Origin: Acidobacteriota bacterium
Lineage (GTDB): Bacteria > Acidobacteriota > Blastocatellia > Pyrinomonadales > Pyrinomonadaceae
Direction: 5' to 3'
Length of the DNA stretch: 24,044 bases
NCBI GenBank assembly: GCA_963169175.1
Contig: CAUJFK010000351.1
Coordinates: forward strand, 1-24,044
Both the position numbers and the translations under genes were made by a program. A model generated the notes under the pieces. It did not search any database, was not told the origin of the DNA, and saw only the letters and a list, made by a program, of their open reading frames with translations. Shown here one piece after another: positions 5,702-12,466 of this stretch (within the stretch, counting starts at the first letter, position 1; each line of letters begins with the position of its first letter).

Positions 5702-7972
5702 ATGAAAAAATACCTTTCGATCGCCACGCGTCCGGCCGCCTTCGCACTATTATTATTGCTCTCGTCGGCGCATTATTCCCTTTACGCGCAGACTGCCCAA
5801 CCAGGTCTCGACCCTAAACTGACGGTCGAGCGCATTTTTGCAAGCCGCGAATTCCAACCTGAGCGATTTGGCGGCTTTGAATGGTTAAAGGATGGTGATT
5901 CATATGCAAAGTTCGAGCCTTCGGCGAAAGTGAAGGACGCCCAGGACCTGGTCCGGTATCAGATCGATACGGGAGCTCGGAGCATTCTACTTTCGGCTGA
6001 CAAACTGATCCCGCAAGGCGAATCAAAGCCGCTTGAGCTCGACGGCTACGACTGGTCGCCGGACGGCAAGCGCGTTTTGATCTACACAAATTCGCGGAAG
6101 GTCTGGCGTTACAATACCCGCGGCGATTATTGGGTGCTTGATCAGACGACAGGTAAATTGGCCAAACTTGGCGGCAACGCAAAGCCGGCGACGCTGATGT
6201 TCGCCAAATTCTCGCCCGACGGAAGCCGCGTTGGTTATGTCCGCGAAAATGACTTGTATGTTGAAGATGCTGCAACCGGCAAGATCACACGTTTGACGAA
6301 CAATGGCTCGCACACCATGATAAACGGCACTTCCGACTGGGTGAATGAAGAAGAGTTCGATCTGCGCGATTGCTGGCGCTGGAGCCCGGACGGACGCTCG
6401 ATCGCCTTTTGGCAATTTGATGCTTCTGGTATCGAAGACTTTATTCTGCTCAATAATACAACCGGCCTTTATCCCACATTGACGAGGATCCCATACCCGA
6501 AAACGGGGACAAAGAACGCAGCGGTGCGAGTAGGAGTTGTCTCCGCCGGCGGCGGCACGGTGCACTGGCTTGATACTCCAGGCGACCCTCGGAACAACTA
6601 CATCGTGTCGGTTGACTGGGCAAACCCGAACGAGGTCTTTCTTCAGCATTTTAACCGTCTGCAAAACACTCTCCAGGTCCTTGTCGCCGACGCAAAAACC
6701 GGAAAGGCCCGTTCGATACTTACCGAAAAGGACGACGCCTGGGTCGATCTTACCTTGCCGGAAATGCGCTGGCTTGACGGCGGGAAAAGGTTTCTATGGG
6801 TTAGCGAACGCGACGGATGGCGCAGGCCGTATTCGGTTTCCGCGAACGGGTACGATATCCGGCCGCTTACAAAAGGAAGTTTCGACGCGATGAGTATTCA
6901 GTCCGTTGACGAGGCTGGCGGCTGGGTCTATTACATCGCATCGCCGGACAACGTAACTCAGCGTTACTTGTACCGTTCAAAACTTGACGGAAGCCGGACC
7001 GACGAACGCGTAACTCCGGCCAGGTTTCAGGGCTGGAACTCTTATAATTTTTCGCCGAATGCTCATTGGGCGGTGCAGATATCATCGTCATTTGGGAAAT
7101 ATTCGAAGATCGACCTGCTCGATCTTAGGTCCGGCTCGGTCGCCCGTTCGATCGTCGATAACGCATCAGCACAGGCAAAGCTGGACAAGCTGACTAAAGG
7201 CCCGCAGGAATTTTTCCGCATTGACATCGGCAGCGACGTTTCGCTCGACGGATGGATGATGAAACCGCCGAATTTTGACCCGGCGAAAAAATATCCCGTC
7301 CTTTTTTACGCATATACCGAACCGGCGGGAACGACCGTGAACGACCAGTGGGCCGGATCACAATATTTCTGGTATCTGATGCTTACACAGCAGGGCTATG
7401 TTGTCGCCAGCGTGGATAATCGTGGTACGCCTTCACCGCGCGGGCGTGCGTTCAGAAAAAGTATCTATCGAAAAATAGGTGTGTTGAGTTCACAGGATCA
7501 GGCCGCAGCGGTAAAAGGAATGCTTGCAAAAATGCCTTATCTGGACGCTTCGCGTGTCGGGATCTGGGGTTGGAGCGGCGGTGGTGTTGCCACACTGAAT
7601 GCGATGTTTCGCTATCCCGATATTTACAAGGTGGGAATGGCCGTTGCTCCGGCGCCTGACAATCGTTATTACGACACGATATATACCGAGCGATATATGG
7701 GCCTGCCTAATGACAACGCGGAGGATTACAATAATTCATCAGCGACTACCTTTGCCGCAAATCTCAAGGGAGATCTGCTGATCGTTCACGGAACTGGCGA
7801 CGATAACGTCCATTACCAGCAAACCGAAATGCTGATCGACGCCCTCATCGCGGCAAACAAACCCTTCACGATCATGCCCTATCCAAACCGAACTCACAGC
7901 ATCTCCGAAGGCAAGGGAACAACGCTGCATTTGTATAGTTTGTTGACGAGGTATTTAAATGAACACTTGTGA
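5702..7972 (+). CDS. S9 family peptidase, dipeptidyl-peptidase IV-like, secreted
   Basis: A 756-residue serine peptidase of the DPP-IV group, which removes N-terminal dipeptides from peptides. The N-terminus (KK, then AAFALLLLLSSAHYSLYAQ) is a signal peptide, so it probably acts in the periplasm or outside the cell. An eight-blade beta-propeller domain spans about residues 60-500 and contains the substrate-anchoring DWVNEEEF segment (Glu 216-218). The alpha/beta hydrolase domain follows, with nucleophile Ser625 in GWSGGG, Asp700 in HGTGDDNVH and His732 in NRTHS. Order and spacing match DPP-IV closely. The ATG at 5702 starts the signal peptide; an upstream ATG at 5678 adds eight residues. Neither has a clear Shine-Dalgarno. 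It stands alone, after the IS element. Confidence 0.95.
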   Translation: MKKYLSIATRPAAFALLLLLSSAHYSLYAQTAQPGLDPKLTVERIFASREFQPERFGGFEWLKDGDSYAKFEPSAKVKDAQDLVRYQIDTGARSILLSADKLIPQGESKPLELDGYDWSPDGKRVLIYTNSRKVWRYNTRGDYWVLDQTTGKLAKLGGNAKPATLMFAKFSPDGSRVGYVRENDLYVEDAATGKITRLTNNGSHTMINGTSDWVNEEEFDLRDCWRWSPDGRSIAFWQFDASGIEDFILLNNTTGLYPTLTRIPYPKTGTKNAAVRVGVVSAGGGTVHWLDTPGDPRNNYIVSVDWANPNEVFLQHFNRLQNTLQVLVADAKTGKARSILTEKDDAWVDLTLPEMRWLDGGKRFLWVSERDGWRRPYSVSANGYDIRPLTKGSFDAMSIQSVDEAGGWVYYIASPDNVTQRYLYRSKLDGSRTDERVTPARFQGWNSYNFSPNAHWAVQISSSFGKYSKIDLLDLRSGSVARSIVDNASAQAKLDKLTKGPQEFFRIDIGSDVSLDGWMMKPPNFDPAKKYPVLFYAYTEPAGTTVNDQWAGSQYFWYLMLTQQGYVVASVDNRGTPSPRGRAFRKSIYRKIGVLSSQDQAAAVKGMLAKMPYLDASRVGIWGWSGGGVATLNAMFRYPDIYKVGMAVAPAPDNRYYDTIYTERYMGLPNDNAEDYNNSSATTFAANLKGDLLIVHGTGDDNVHYQQTEMLIDALIAANKPFTIMPYPNRTHSISEGKGTTLHLYSLLTRYLNEHL

Positions 7973-8009
7973 GGAGATCTGAAAAGAATTGTGAATTGTT
8001 CATTTGCGA

Positions 8010-8059
8010 ATTGTTAATTGGTTATCCAATTGACAGTTTTTCAAATATCAATTAACAAT
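8010..8059. repeat. AT-rich inverted repeat in the arsC leader
   Basis: ATTGTTAATTG (8010-8020) pairs exactly with CAATTAACAAT (8049-8059), giving an 11-bp stem and a 28-nt loop that holds the second copy (8025-8044) of the 20-bp repeat seen at 4299-4318. It sits between the S9 peptidase and the arsC start, so it may end the upstream transcript or shape the arsC leader. Confidence 0.7.
8025..8044. repeat. Copy 2 of a 20-bp AT-rich spacer repeat
   Basis: TCCAATTGACAGTTTTTCAA is identical to 4299-4318. Here it forms the loop of a hairpin directly upstream of the ArsC-family gene. Confidence 0.8.
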
Positions 8060-8066
8060 GGTCGAT

Positions 8067-8417
8067 ATGCCAATACAAAGAATCACTGTTTACGAAAAAC
8101 CTACCTGAACGACCTGCCGCAATTTGGCGACGCTGTTTCGTGAAAACGGCATTGATTGGGACAAAGTCAATTATTTTATCGAGCCGTTTACAGTCGAGAA
8201 TCTAACGGCACTTGTCAAAAAAACCGGCCTTCGGCCGATCAAAATTACGCGTGGAGCGGCCGCGGCAGGAATTTCAGAAGATTCTCCCGACGCCGATGTG
8301 ATCGAGGCTATGGTCGAAGATCCCAACTTGATCCAGCGGCCGATCGTTGAGGTTGGAGATACGGCGGTCGTGGCCCGGCCTGTCGAACGGGCTCTTGAGT
8401 TAGTACGCGGGAATTAA
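8067..8417 (+). CDS. arsC: ArsC-family arsenate-reductase-like selenoprotein (TGA read as Sec)
   Basis: Read from the ATG at 8067, the protein is MPIQRITVYEKPT, then TGA (8106-8108), then TTCRNLATLFRENGIDWDKV and on to a TAA at 8415-8417, 116 residues. The TGA is residue 14, exactly where ArsC and Spx-like proteins carry the catalytic cysteine (E. coli ArsC has CGTSRN; here it is U-TTCRN, with a second thiol at Cys17). Arg62, Arg91 (IQRPIV) and Arg104 (ARPVE) match the anion-binding arginines. Codons after the TGA are intact, so this is not a decayed gene. A stem-loop at 8132-8150 fits a bacterial SECIS. An in-frame ATG at 8058 would add three residues; no clear Shine-Dalgarno is seen for either. 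The role is probably thiol/selenol-dependent reduction of arsenate or a related oxidant; the substrate is inferred from family only. DUF2237 and DinB genes follow after a repeat. Confidence 0.82.
8132..8150 (+). promoter_or_regulatory. Candidate bacterial SECIS element
   Basis: GCTGTTT (8132-8138) and AAACGGC (8144-8150) form a 7-bp stem (one U-G wobble) closing the 5-nt loop CGUGA. The loop has a G at position 2 followed by U, as in known bacterial SECIS loops that SelB recognises. The loop starts 31 nt after the TGA, inside the range described for these elements (about 16-37 nt). It lies within the coding region, as bacterial SECIS elements do. Confidence 0.72.
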
Positions 8418-8527
8418 CCACAGAGGACACAGAGGACACAGAGAGCACTGAGAACCAGATCGAAGTTTGTAGGTTTGATTCCTTCACCGTTCCGGCTTTC
8501 CTCTGTTTTCTCCGTGTTCTCTGTGGT
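8418..8527. repeat. Palindromic spacer repeat, 'ccacagagg' class
   Basis: The spacer begins CCACAGAGGACACAGAGG (8418 on) and ends in a near reverse complement (CCTCTG...CTCCGTGTTCTCTGTGGT, to 8527). The arms flank about 40 nt of unrelated sequence. The transcript would fold into a long imperfect hairpin between arsC and the DUF2237 gene. It may act as a terminator or be a mobile palindromic repeat; no gene is present. Confidence 0.75.
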
Positions 8528-8538
8528 AAAAACAAAGC

Positions 8539-8940
8539 ATGAGTTTTACGAACGGGAACCGAAACGGGCACAAGCCAAAACCGAAGAATGTGCTTGGCGG
8601 TGACTTGGAGCTTTGCTGCAGCGACCCGATGACGGGTTTCTATCGCGACGGCTATTGCCGAACGGGCCTTGACGACACCGGCCGCCATACGGTTTGCATC
8701 GAGACGACCGATGAATTTCTGGCCTTTTCAAAAGCCGCCGGAAATGATCTGTCAACACCGATGCCGCAATACGCATTTCCCGGTTTACGGGAAGGAGATA
8801 AATGGTGCCTCTGCATGCTCCGCTGGCGCGAGGCGCTGGAGGCAGGAATGGCCCCACGTGTTTATTTGAACGCAACGCACGAAGCGGCGTTGACCGTGGT
8901 TTCATTAGAAGATCTGAAAAAACACGCGGCGGACGATTAA
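8539..8940 (+). CDS. DUF2237 family protein
   Basis: A 133-residue protein matching the DUF2237 family end to end. It has NVLGGDLELCCSDPMTGFYR, then DGYCRTGLDDTGRHTVCIETT, then GNDLSTPMPQYAFPGLREGD and KWCLCMLRWREALEAGMAP. Several conserved cysteines and histidines could bind metal, but the family has no established function. The ATG at 8539 follows the palindromic repeat directly, with no strong Shine-Dalgarno, and the first 15 residues are a Gly/Lys/Asn-rich extension. The stop overlaps the DinB start as TAATG, implying translational coupling. Confidence 0.93.
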   Translation: MSFTNGNRNGHKPKPKNVLGGDLELCCSDPMTGFYRDGYCRTGLDDTGRHTVCIETTDEFLAFSKAAGNDLSTPMPQYAFPGLREGDKWCLCMLRWREALEAGMAPRVYLNATHEAALTVVSLEDLKKHAADD

Positions 8941-9407
8941 TGTACACCGTCGAACATCTTCGTCATCTTTTCGCGTACAACGACTGGGCCAACCGACGAT
9001 CGATCGTGGCGGTGAGATCGTCGAACTCCGAAAGGTCCCACCAGATCCTTGCCCACCTGCTGATCACCGAGAAAGAATATTACGAACGCCTGTACGGCAA
9101 AGATTCGACGGGCTTCGATTTTTGGCCGAAGTTATCCATAGAAGAATGCGGAACGCTGGCCCGCGAAACGGCCGAACAATTTGAAAAACTGTTAAGGCGA
9201 TTCGATGAGGATGGATTGACGCTCACAACGCGCTACAAAACAAGCGAAGGGCTCGATCACGAAAACACCTTTCGTGAAATACTGACCCACATACTTTTTC
9301 ATTCCTCGATCCATCGCGGCAACATCGTGCTGAAACTCCGCGAAGACGGCTTTGAACCGCCAAAGATCGATTACATGATCTATCTGCGGGAAACAAAGTA
9401 TATTTAA
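8940..9407 (+). CDS. DinB family protein (four-helix metal-binding fold)
   Basis: A 155-residue DinB/YfiT-fold protein. These four-helix bundles bind one divalent metal through three histidines and include thiol transferases and damage-inducible proteins of unclear role. The likely ligands are His39 (ILAHLL), His121 and His125 (ILFHSSIHRGNI). The N-terminal HLRHLFAYNDWANRRSI motif is typical. The ATG at 8940 overlaps the DUF2237 stop by one base, and the frame upstream is shadow sequence of DUF2237. The two are probably one transcription unit. Substrate thiol and reaction cannot be read from the sequence. Confidence 0.9.
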   Translation: MYTVEHLRHLFAYNDWANRRSIVAVRSSNSERSHQILAHLLITEKEYYERLYGKDSTGFDFWPKLSIEECGTLARETAEQFEKLLRRFDEDGLTLTTRYKTSEGLDHENTFREILTHILFHSSIHRGNIVLKLREDGFEPPKIDYMIYLRETKYI

Positions 9408-9442
9408 CTTGAAATTTTGAGCGGATTGTCGTTAAATACAGA

Positions 9443-9469
9443 GTGAGAGGCTTGTTAAAGGCCTCTCAC
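9443..9469 (-). terminator. Hairpin at the end of the 54-residue small gene
   Basis: GTGAGAGGC (9443-9451) pairs perfectly with GCCTCTCAC (9461-9469), a 9-bp stem with a 9-nt loop. It lies 11 bases beyond the stop of the minus-strand small gene and between that gene and the convergent DinB gene, so it may end both. No strong T-run follows on either side. Confidence 0.55.
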
Positions 9470-9479
9470 CGGAGTGAAA

Positions 9480-9644
9480 TTATGGATTATCCTTAATTTT
9501 GCACTCAAGTTGAATCAGGCGATGATTGAGACTTTCGAGGGAATCAATCATTGCCTTTTCTCTTTTTCGGCTGATGAGATGTTTTACGATCTCAAAACCG
9601 AGCCAGAGCAACTTGAGGCACTCCAACAGAACCATAAGTTCCAT
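9480..9644 (-). CDS. Small 54-residue protein, unknown function
   Basis: A minus-strand frame begins at an ATG at 9642-9644, preceded by a perfect GGAGGT (9652-9657) eight bases upstream, and ends with TAA at 9480-9482. The product starts MELMVLLECLKLLWLGFEIV and continues as a charged helix (SRKRE, then DSLESLNHRLIQLECKIKDN). The first 20 residues are hydrophobic enough for a membrane or amphipathic helix and the rest looks like a short coiled coil. A promoter-like TTGGCG-17-TACAAT lies upstream and a 9-bp hairpin downstream. Promoter, ribosome site, frame and hairpin all line up, which is strong evidence for a small gene. It is divergent from scpA. I recognise no family; homology must decide. 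Confidence 0.7.
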   Translation of the reverse strand: MELMVLLECLKLLWLGFEIVKHLISRKREKAMIDSLESLNHRLIQLECKIKDNP

Positions 9645-9709
9645 TTTCGTTACCTCCGTTTTTCTGTATTTGCCAAAGAACCGAAGAATCCGATTCTCCG
9701 ACGAACGCG

Positions 9710-9738
9710 ATTGTAACCGCCGAGTCGATTTCCGCCAA
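9710..9738 (-). promoter_or_regulatory. Sigma-70 type promoter for the small gene
   Basis: On the minus strand TTGGCG (9733-9738) and TACAAT (9710-9715) are 17 nt apart, with -10 matching 5 of 6 consensus bases. The ATG at 9644 is about 65 nt downstream. The site lies between this gene and the divergent scpA. Confidence 0.55.
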
Positions 9739-9783
9739 GCCGATGTTCGTAATTGGCGAACTTTGCGTTAAGATTCTCTATTC

Positions 9784-10563
9784 ATGCACGCGGAACAGGA
9801 ACAATACAGCTTTGACTTTCATAAAGAGACCGCCGAAATCGTGGCCGAGTCTCGTGATGAGTTGAACCTAAAGCTCGGCGAATTTGCCGGACCGCTCGAT
9901 CTGCTGCTGTATCTGATCAGACAGGAACAGGCGAATATCTTTGACATTCCCATTGCCCGGATCACCGATGAATACCTGAATTACATCCGCATAATGAAGC
10001 GGCTAGATATCGCGGTCGCTGCGGATTTTCTCGTCATCGCGGCACAACTGATCGAGATCAAATCACGAATGCTGCTCCCGCGCGATCCGCTCGCCGCGGA
10101 AGATGAAGAGATCGAAGACCCGCGAAAAGAGTTGGTCGATCGGCTGCTCGAGTATGAAAAGTTCAAGGCGGCGGCAGAAATGCTCTATGAAAGGTCCACG
10201 ATCGAACATGCTGTATTTCCGCGCGGCGTTATCGATTCGGATGAACATAATGCCGAGGTCAATGCGACCGTATTCGACATCCTGACCGTGTTCCAGAAGA
10301 TCCTCGCCCGCCACAAGGACGAGGTCAAAATGGAAATACACCGCGAAGAGATCTCGCTTGCGGATATGATCCGGAACTTGAAAACGCGGATCTTTGCGGC
10401 CGGCGAGCTGAACATTGCGGAGTTCTTCGAATCCCTGGAAACCAAACGTGAACTTGTGACGGCGTTCGTCGCCGTGCTCGAAATTGTGCGTACCGAAAGC
10501 GTAAAATTGCTCCAACGAAAAACATTTGCGGACATTATCCTGAAAGCAGAAAACAGTGGCTGA
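9784..10563 (+). CDS. scpA: Segregation and condensation protein A
   Basis: ScpA is the kleisin subunit that bridges SMC heads and ScpB in bacterial condensin, acting on the chromosome. The 259-residue length is normal. The N-terminal kleisin motif is clear: LGEFAGPLDLLLYLIRQEQA, then NIFDIPIARITDEYL and DIAVAADFLVIAAQLIEIKS. The C-terminal winged-helix region ends LVTAFVAVLEIVRTESVKL. An N-terminal tail of about 25 residues precedes the conserved core. The ATG at 9784 is kept because the extension reads as acidic linker, but a later start is possible. Its 3' end overlaps scpB by eight bases, the standard arrangement for this pair. Confidence 0.97.
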   Translation: MHAEQEQYSFDFHKETAEIVAESRDELNLKLGEFAGPLDLLLYLIRQEQANIFDIPIARITDEYLNYIRIMKRLDIAVAADFLVIAAQLIEIKSRMLLPRDPLAAEDEEIEDPRKELVDRLLEYEKFKAAAEMLYERSTIEHAVFPRGVIDSDEHNAEVNATVFDILTVFQKILARHKDEVKMEIHREEISLADMIRNLKTRIFAAGELNIAEFFESLETKRELVTAFVAVLEIVRTESVKLLQRKTFADIILKAENSG

Positions 10564-11152
10564 AACGATAGAAATTATTGAAGAAACCGTCGAAACGGTG
10601 GAAGAAAAACAACCGCGTGAGGTTGCGGATCTTTCGCGTGCGGTCGAGGCGTTGATCTTTGTTGCGGACGAACCTATATCAACGCGCGCCTTGGCGGACG
10701 TGCTTGAAGAGGAACGCGATCTGATCGACTCCGTCGTCGAGGAGCTTGCCGAATCATACGAAGAACGCCGCGGCGGCCTGCAGATCCGGCAGATCGCCGG
10801 CGGCTGGCAAATATCGACGCGGACCGAGGTCCACGAAGACGTGCGGCGATTATTAAAAAGCCGCCCGTCCGCGAAATTGTCCCTCGCGGCCTTGGAAACA
10901 CTCGCCGTCATCGCCTATAAACAGCCGGTGACCGTCCCGGAAATATTGGAGATCCGCGGAGTTCAATCGGCATCAGCGATCAAAACGCTGCTCGAAAAAC
11001 GACTGATCGTCACCAAAGGCCACAAAGAAACCGTCGGCCGCCCGATGCAGTACGGCACATCAAAGGAATTTCTTATCCACTTCGGGCTGAAAGATCTGTC
11101 TGATCTGCCGAGTATCGAGGATTTTGAAGACTTGGTCAGCCCGCTAACGTGA
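10556..11152 (+). CDS. scpB: Segregation and condensation protein B
   Basis: ScpB dimerises through winged-helix domains and binds ScpA within the SMC complex. The 198-residue protein has the first winged helix (AVEALIFVADEPISTRALAD) and the second with the family signature (LSLAALETLAVIAYKQPVTV, then PEILEIRGVQSASAIKTLLE). The GTG start at 10556 overlaps the scpA stop, and the first 25 residues are an acidic leader (EIIEETVETVEEK). It is followed at once by a membrane protein gene that starts within its stop codon (GTGA). Confidence 0.97.
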   Translation: MAETIEIIEETVETVEEKQPREVADLSRAVEALIFVADEPISTRALADVLEEERDLIDSVVEELAESYEERRGGLQIRQIAGGWQISTRTEVHEDVRRLLKSRPSAKLSLAALETLAVIAYKQPVTVPEILEIRGVQSASAIKTLLEKRLIVTKGHKETVGRPMQYGTSKEFLIHFGLKDLSDLPSIEDFEDLVSPLT

Positions 11153-11682
11153 TTGCCACACGGACGACAACCTCGATGTTTCTATTGAAGTATCTGCCTT
11201 CGTTGCGCGGCTCGCTCGGTGTCCTTTGTACTGGCACCGGAATCCTTTTGCTCATCTATGCTCTAGTAGCAAATGTAAACTCGGGATTAGCTATTGACGT
11301 TAGTTTTATCTTGCTTGCGGCGAGCCTTATCGCACTCGGATTGGTAATTCTTAGGTGGTCAATATCCATCGTAACGGTGCTGAATAGGGAACTAGGCATC
11401 GTCACGATTTCGCACTCGAATATATTTACGACGACGCTCGTTCAGTACGGGTACGATGAAATTGGTCACGGTTTCATTCTGGGTACCAAATCTTCGCTCG
11501 GCGATCTGTTTCCGCGTCACTTTATTGATGTTGCTTTCACTACCCGCGAGAATTTGACGATAACAGGAACGTCCTACTATGACCGGGAACAATTGCCAGA
11601 GGCGGTTGAGGAAGCTAATCAATATCTAAAGCCGACACCTATTGTGATCCATGACAGAGTTGAAGAAGACTCCATCAACTAG
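11149..11682 (+). CDS. Membrane protein, unknown function
   Basis: A 177-residue protein with two strongly hydrophobic helices, about residues 20-43 and 48-68, then a soluble C-terminal domain of about 100 residues with beta-strand character (IVTVLNRELGIVTISHSNIF and similar). I recognise no family. The GTG at 11149 overlaps the scpB stop; an ATG at 11176 is a plausible alternative that removes nine residues. The gene looks richer in A and T than its neighbours by eye, consistent with a less conserved passenger in the scp operon. No catalytic motif is visible. The TyrA-like gene follows after 29 bases. Confidence 0.75.
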   Translation: MIATRTTTSMFLLKYLPSLRGSLGVLCTGTGILLLIYALVANVNSGLAIDVSFILLAASLIALGLVILRWSISIVTVLNRELGIVTISHSNIFTTTLVQYGYDEIGHGFILGTKSSLGDLFPRHFIDVAFTTRENLTITGTSYYDREQLPEAVEEANQYLKPTPIVIHDRVEEDSIN

Positions 11683-11711
11683 GAAAAGTAGGGCAGTGGA
11701 TTTCCGAAGGT

Positions 11712-12314
11712 ATGAAAATACACATCATCGGCGACGGCTCGTTCGGCACGTTTCTTAAAGATCTGCTTCCGCCGTTTTTCGAGATCGACAATGCCGCCGA
11801 AACTGTTATCCTTGCGGTTCCGATCTCTGCCTATGAAAGCCTTGCCGCGGTGAATCGCGACAAGTATTTGATCAACGTTTGCAGTGTCCAAAGACCAAGC
11901 ATGGAGATGGCGCTCAAACACACAGACAACGTGACCGGCATCCATCCGCTGTTCGGAAAACGCACGCCGGCGGAAAGGCGAAACGCGATCCTTACATATA
12001 AACTTGCGGTGGATAGTCCATTCGCTGACGTCGAACGGGAGTTTCTCGATGGATTTGCAAAGGTTTCGAAGATCGTGCGGACGGATCACAACGACGAAGT
12101 TTTTACACCCGATTCTCACGATAGGCTGATGGCGAAAACACACGTTGCCGCCGTGCTCGCGGCAAAGCAGATGAAAGTTTTTGTCGAACGCGCCGATGAC
12201 ATCCCGGACGAATTTCTGCCAAACAGCTTTCGCTTGATGCGCGATTTTGTAAAAACACTCGACGATATGCCGCAAGGAACGATAGAGAGTATAATGGCGA
12301 ATCCGTATTTTTGA
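11712..12314 (+). CDS. Prephenate dehydrogenase-like NAD-binding protein (short)
   Basis: A 200-residue protein related to TyrA, which oxidises prephenate to hydroxyphenylpyruvate for tyrosine synthesis. The nucleotide-binding loop GDGSFG is at residues 7-12, followed by VILAVPISAYESL, INVCSVQRPSMEMAL and the substrate-side GIHPLFGKRTPAERR. A later helix (THVAAVLAAKQM) resembles the start of the TyrA dimerisation domain. Usual TyrA proteins are about 280 residues or more. Here the Rossmann domain is compressed and the helical domain is short, so full activity is uncertain. The ATG at 11712 has GAAGG four bases before it. The gene lies between scpB and rluB, where co-transcription is plausible. 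It could be a reduced TyrA or a paralogue with another role. Confidence 0.7.
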   Translation: MKIHIIGDGSFGTFLKDLLPPFFEIDNAAETVILAVPISAYESLAAVNRDKYLINVCSVQRPSMEMALKHTDNVTGIHPLFGKRTPAERRNAILTYKLAVDSPFADVEREFLDGFAKVSKIVRTDHNDEVFTPDSHDRLMAKTHVAAVLAAKQMKVFVERADDIPDEFLPNSFRLMRDFVKTLDDMPQGTIESIMANPYF

Positions 12315-12356
12315 ATCCGCTAATAGTGGAATAGGCTAAACTATCCTTTGCTCCGA

Positions 12357-12428
12357 CTTTGCGTACTTCGCGAGCTTTGCGTGAAAAGAATCTCTTTATC
12401 TCACGCAAAGTTTGCGAAGAACGCAAAG
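12357..12428. repeat. Palindromic spacer repeat, 'cgcaaag' class (copy 1)
   Basis: The left arm (CTTTGCGTACTTCGCGAG, continuing to CTTTGCGTGA) is nearly the reverse complement of the right arm (TCACGCAAAG, then TTTGCGAAGAACGCAAAG). It spans the gap between the TyrA-like gene and rluB. A related palindrome lies at 15830-15900. Confidence 0.8.
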
Positions 12429-12466
12429 GTAACGAAACACGGTATGCTCAAGGTTTCGGGTACCTC

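Noticed and set aside
8124..8417. A shorter ArsC-like gene starting at TTG 8124
   Set aside because: That start removes the N-terminal strand and the active-site loop of the fold. The sequence before it is clearly the same protein apart from one TGA.
9474..9716. Plus-strand frame starting at GTG 9474
   Set aside because: It is antisense to the better supported 54-residue minus-strand gene, which has a Shine-Dalgarno, promoter and hairpin. The plus-strand product has no recognisable features.
10063..10911. Long minus-strand frame over scpA/scpB
   Set aside because: It is a Ser/Arg-rich shadow of two well-conserved plus-strand genes.
12359..12466. N-terminal extension of RluB
   Set aside because: The added residues are encoded by the palindromic spacer repeat, and the S4 domain begins at the ATG at 12467.
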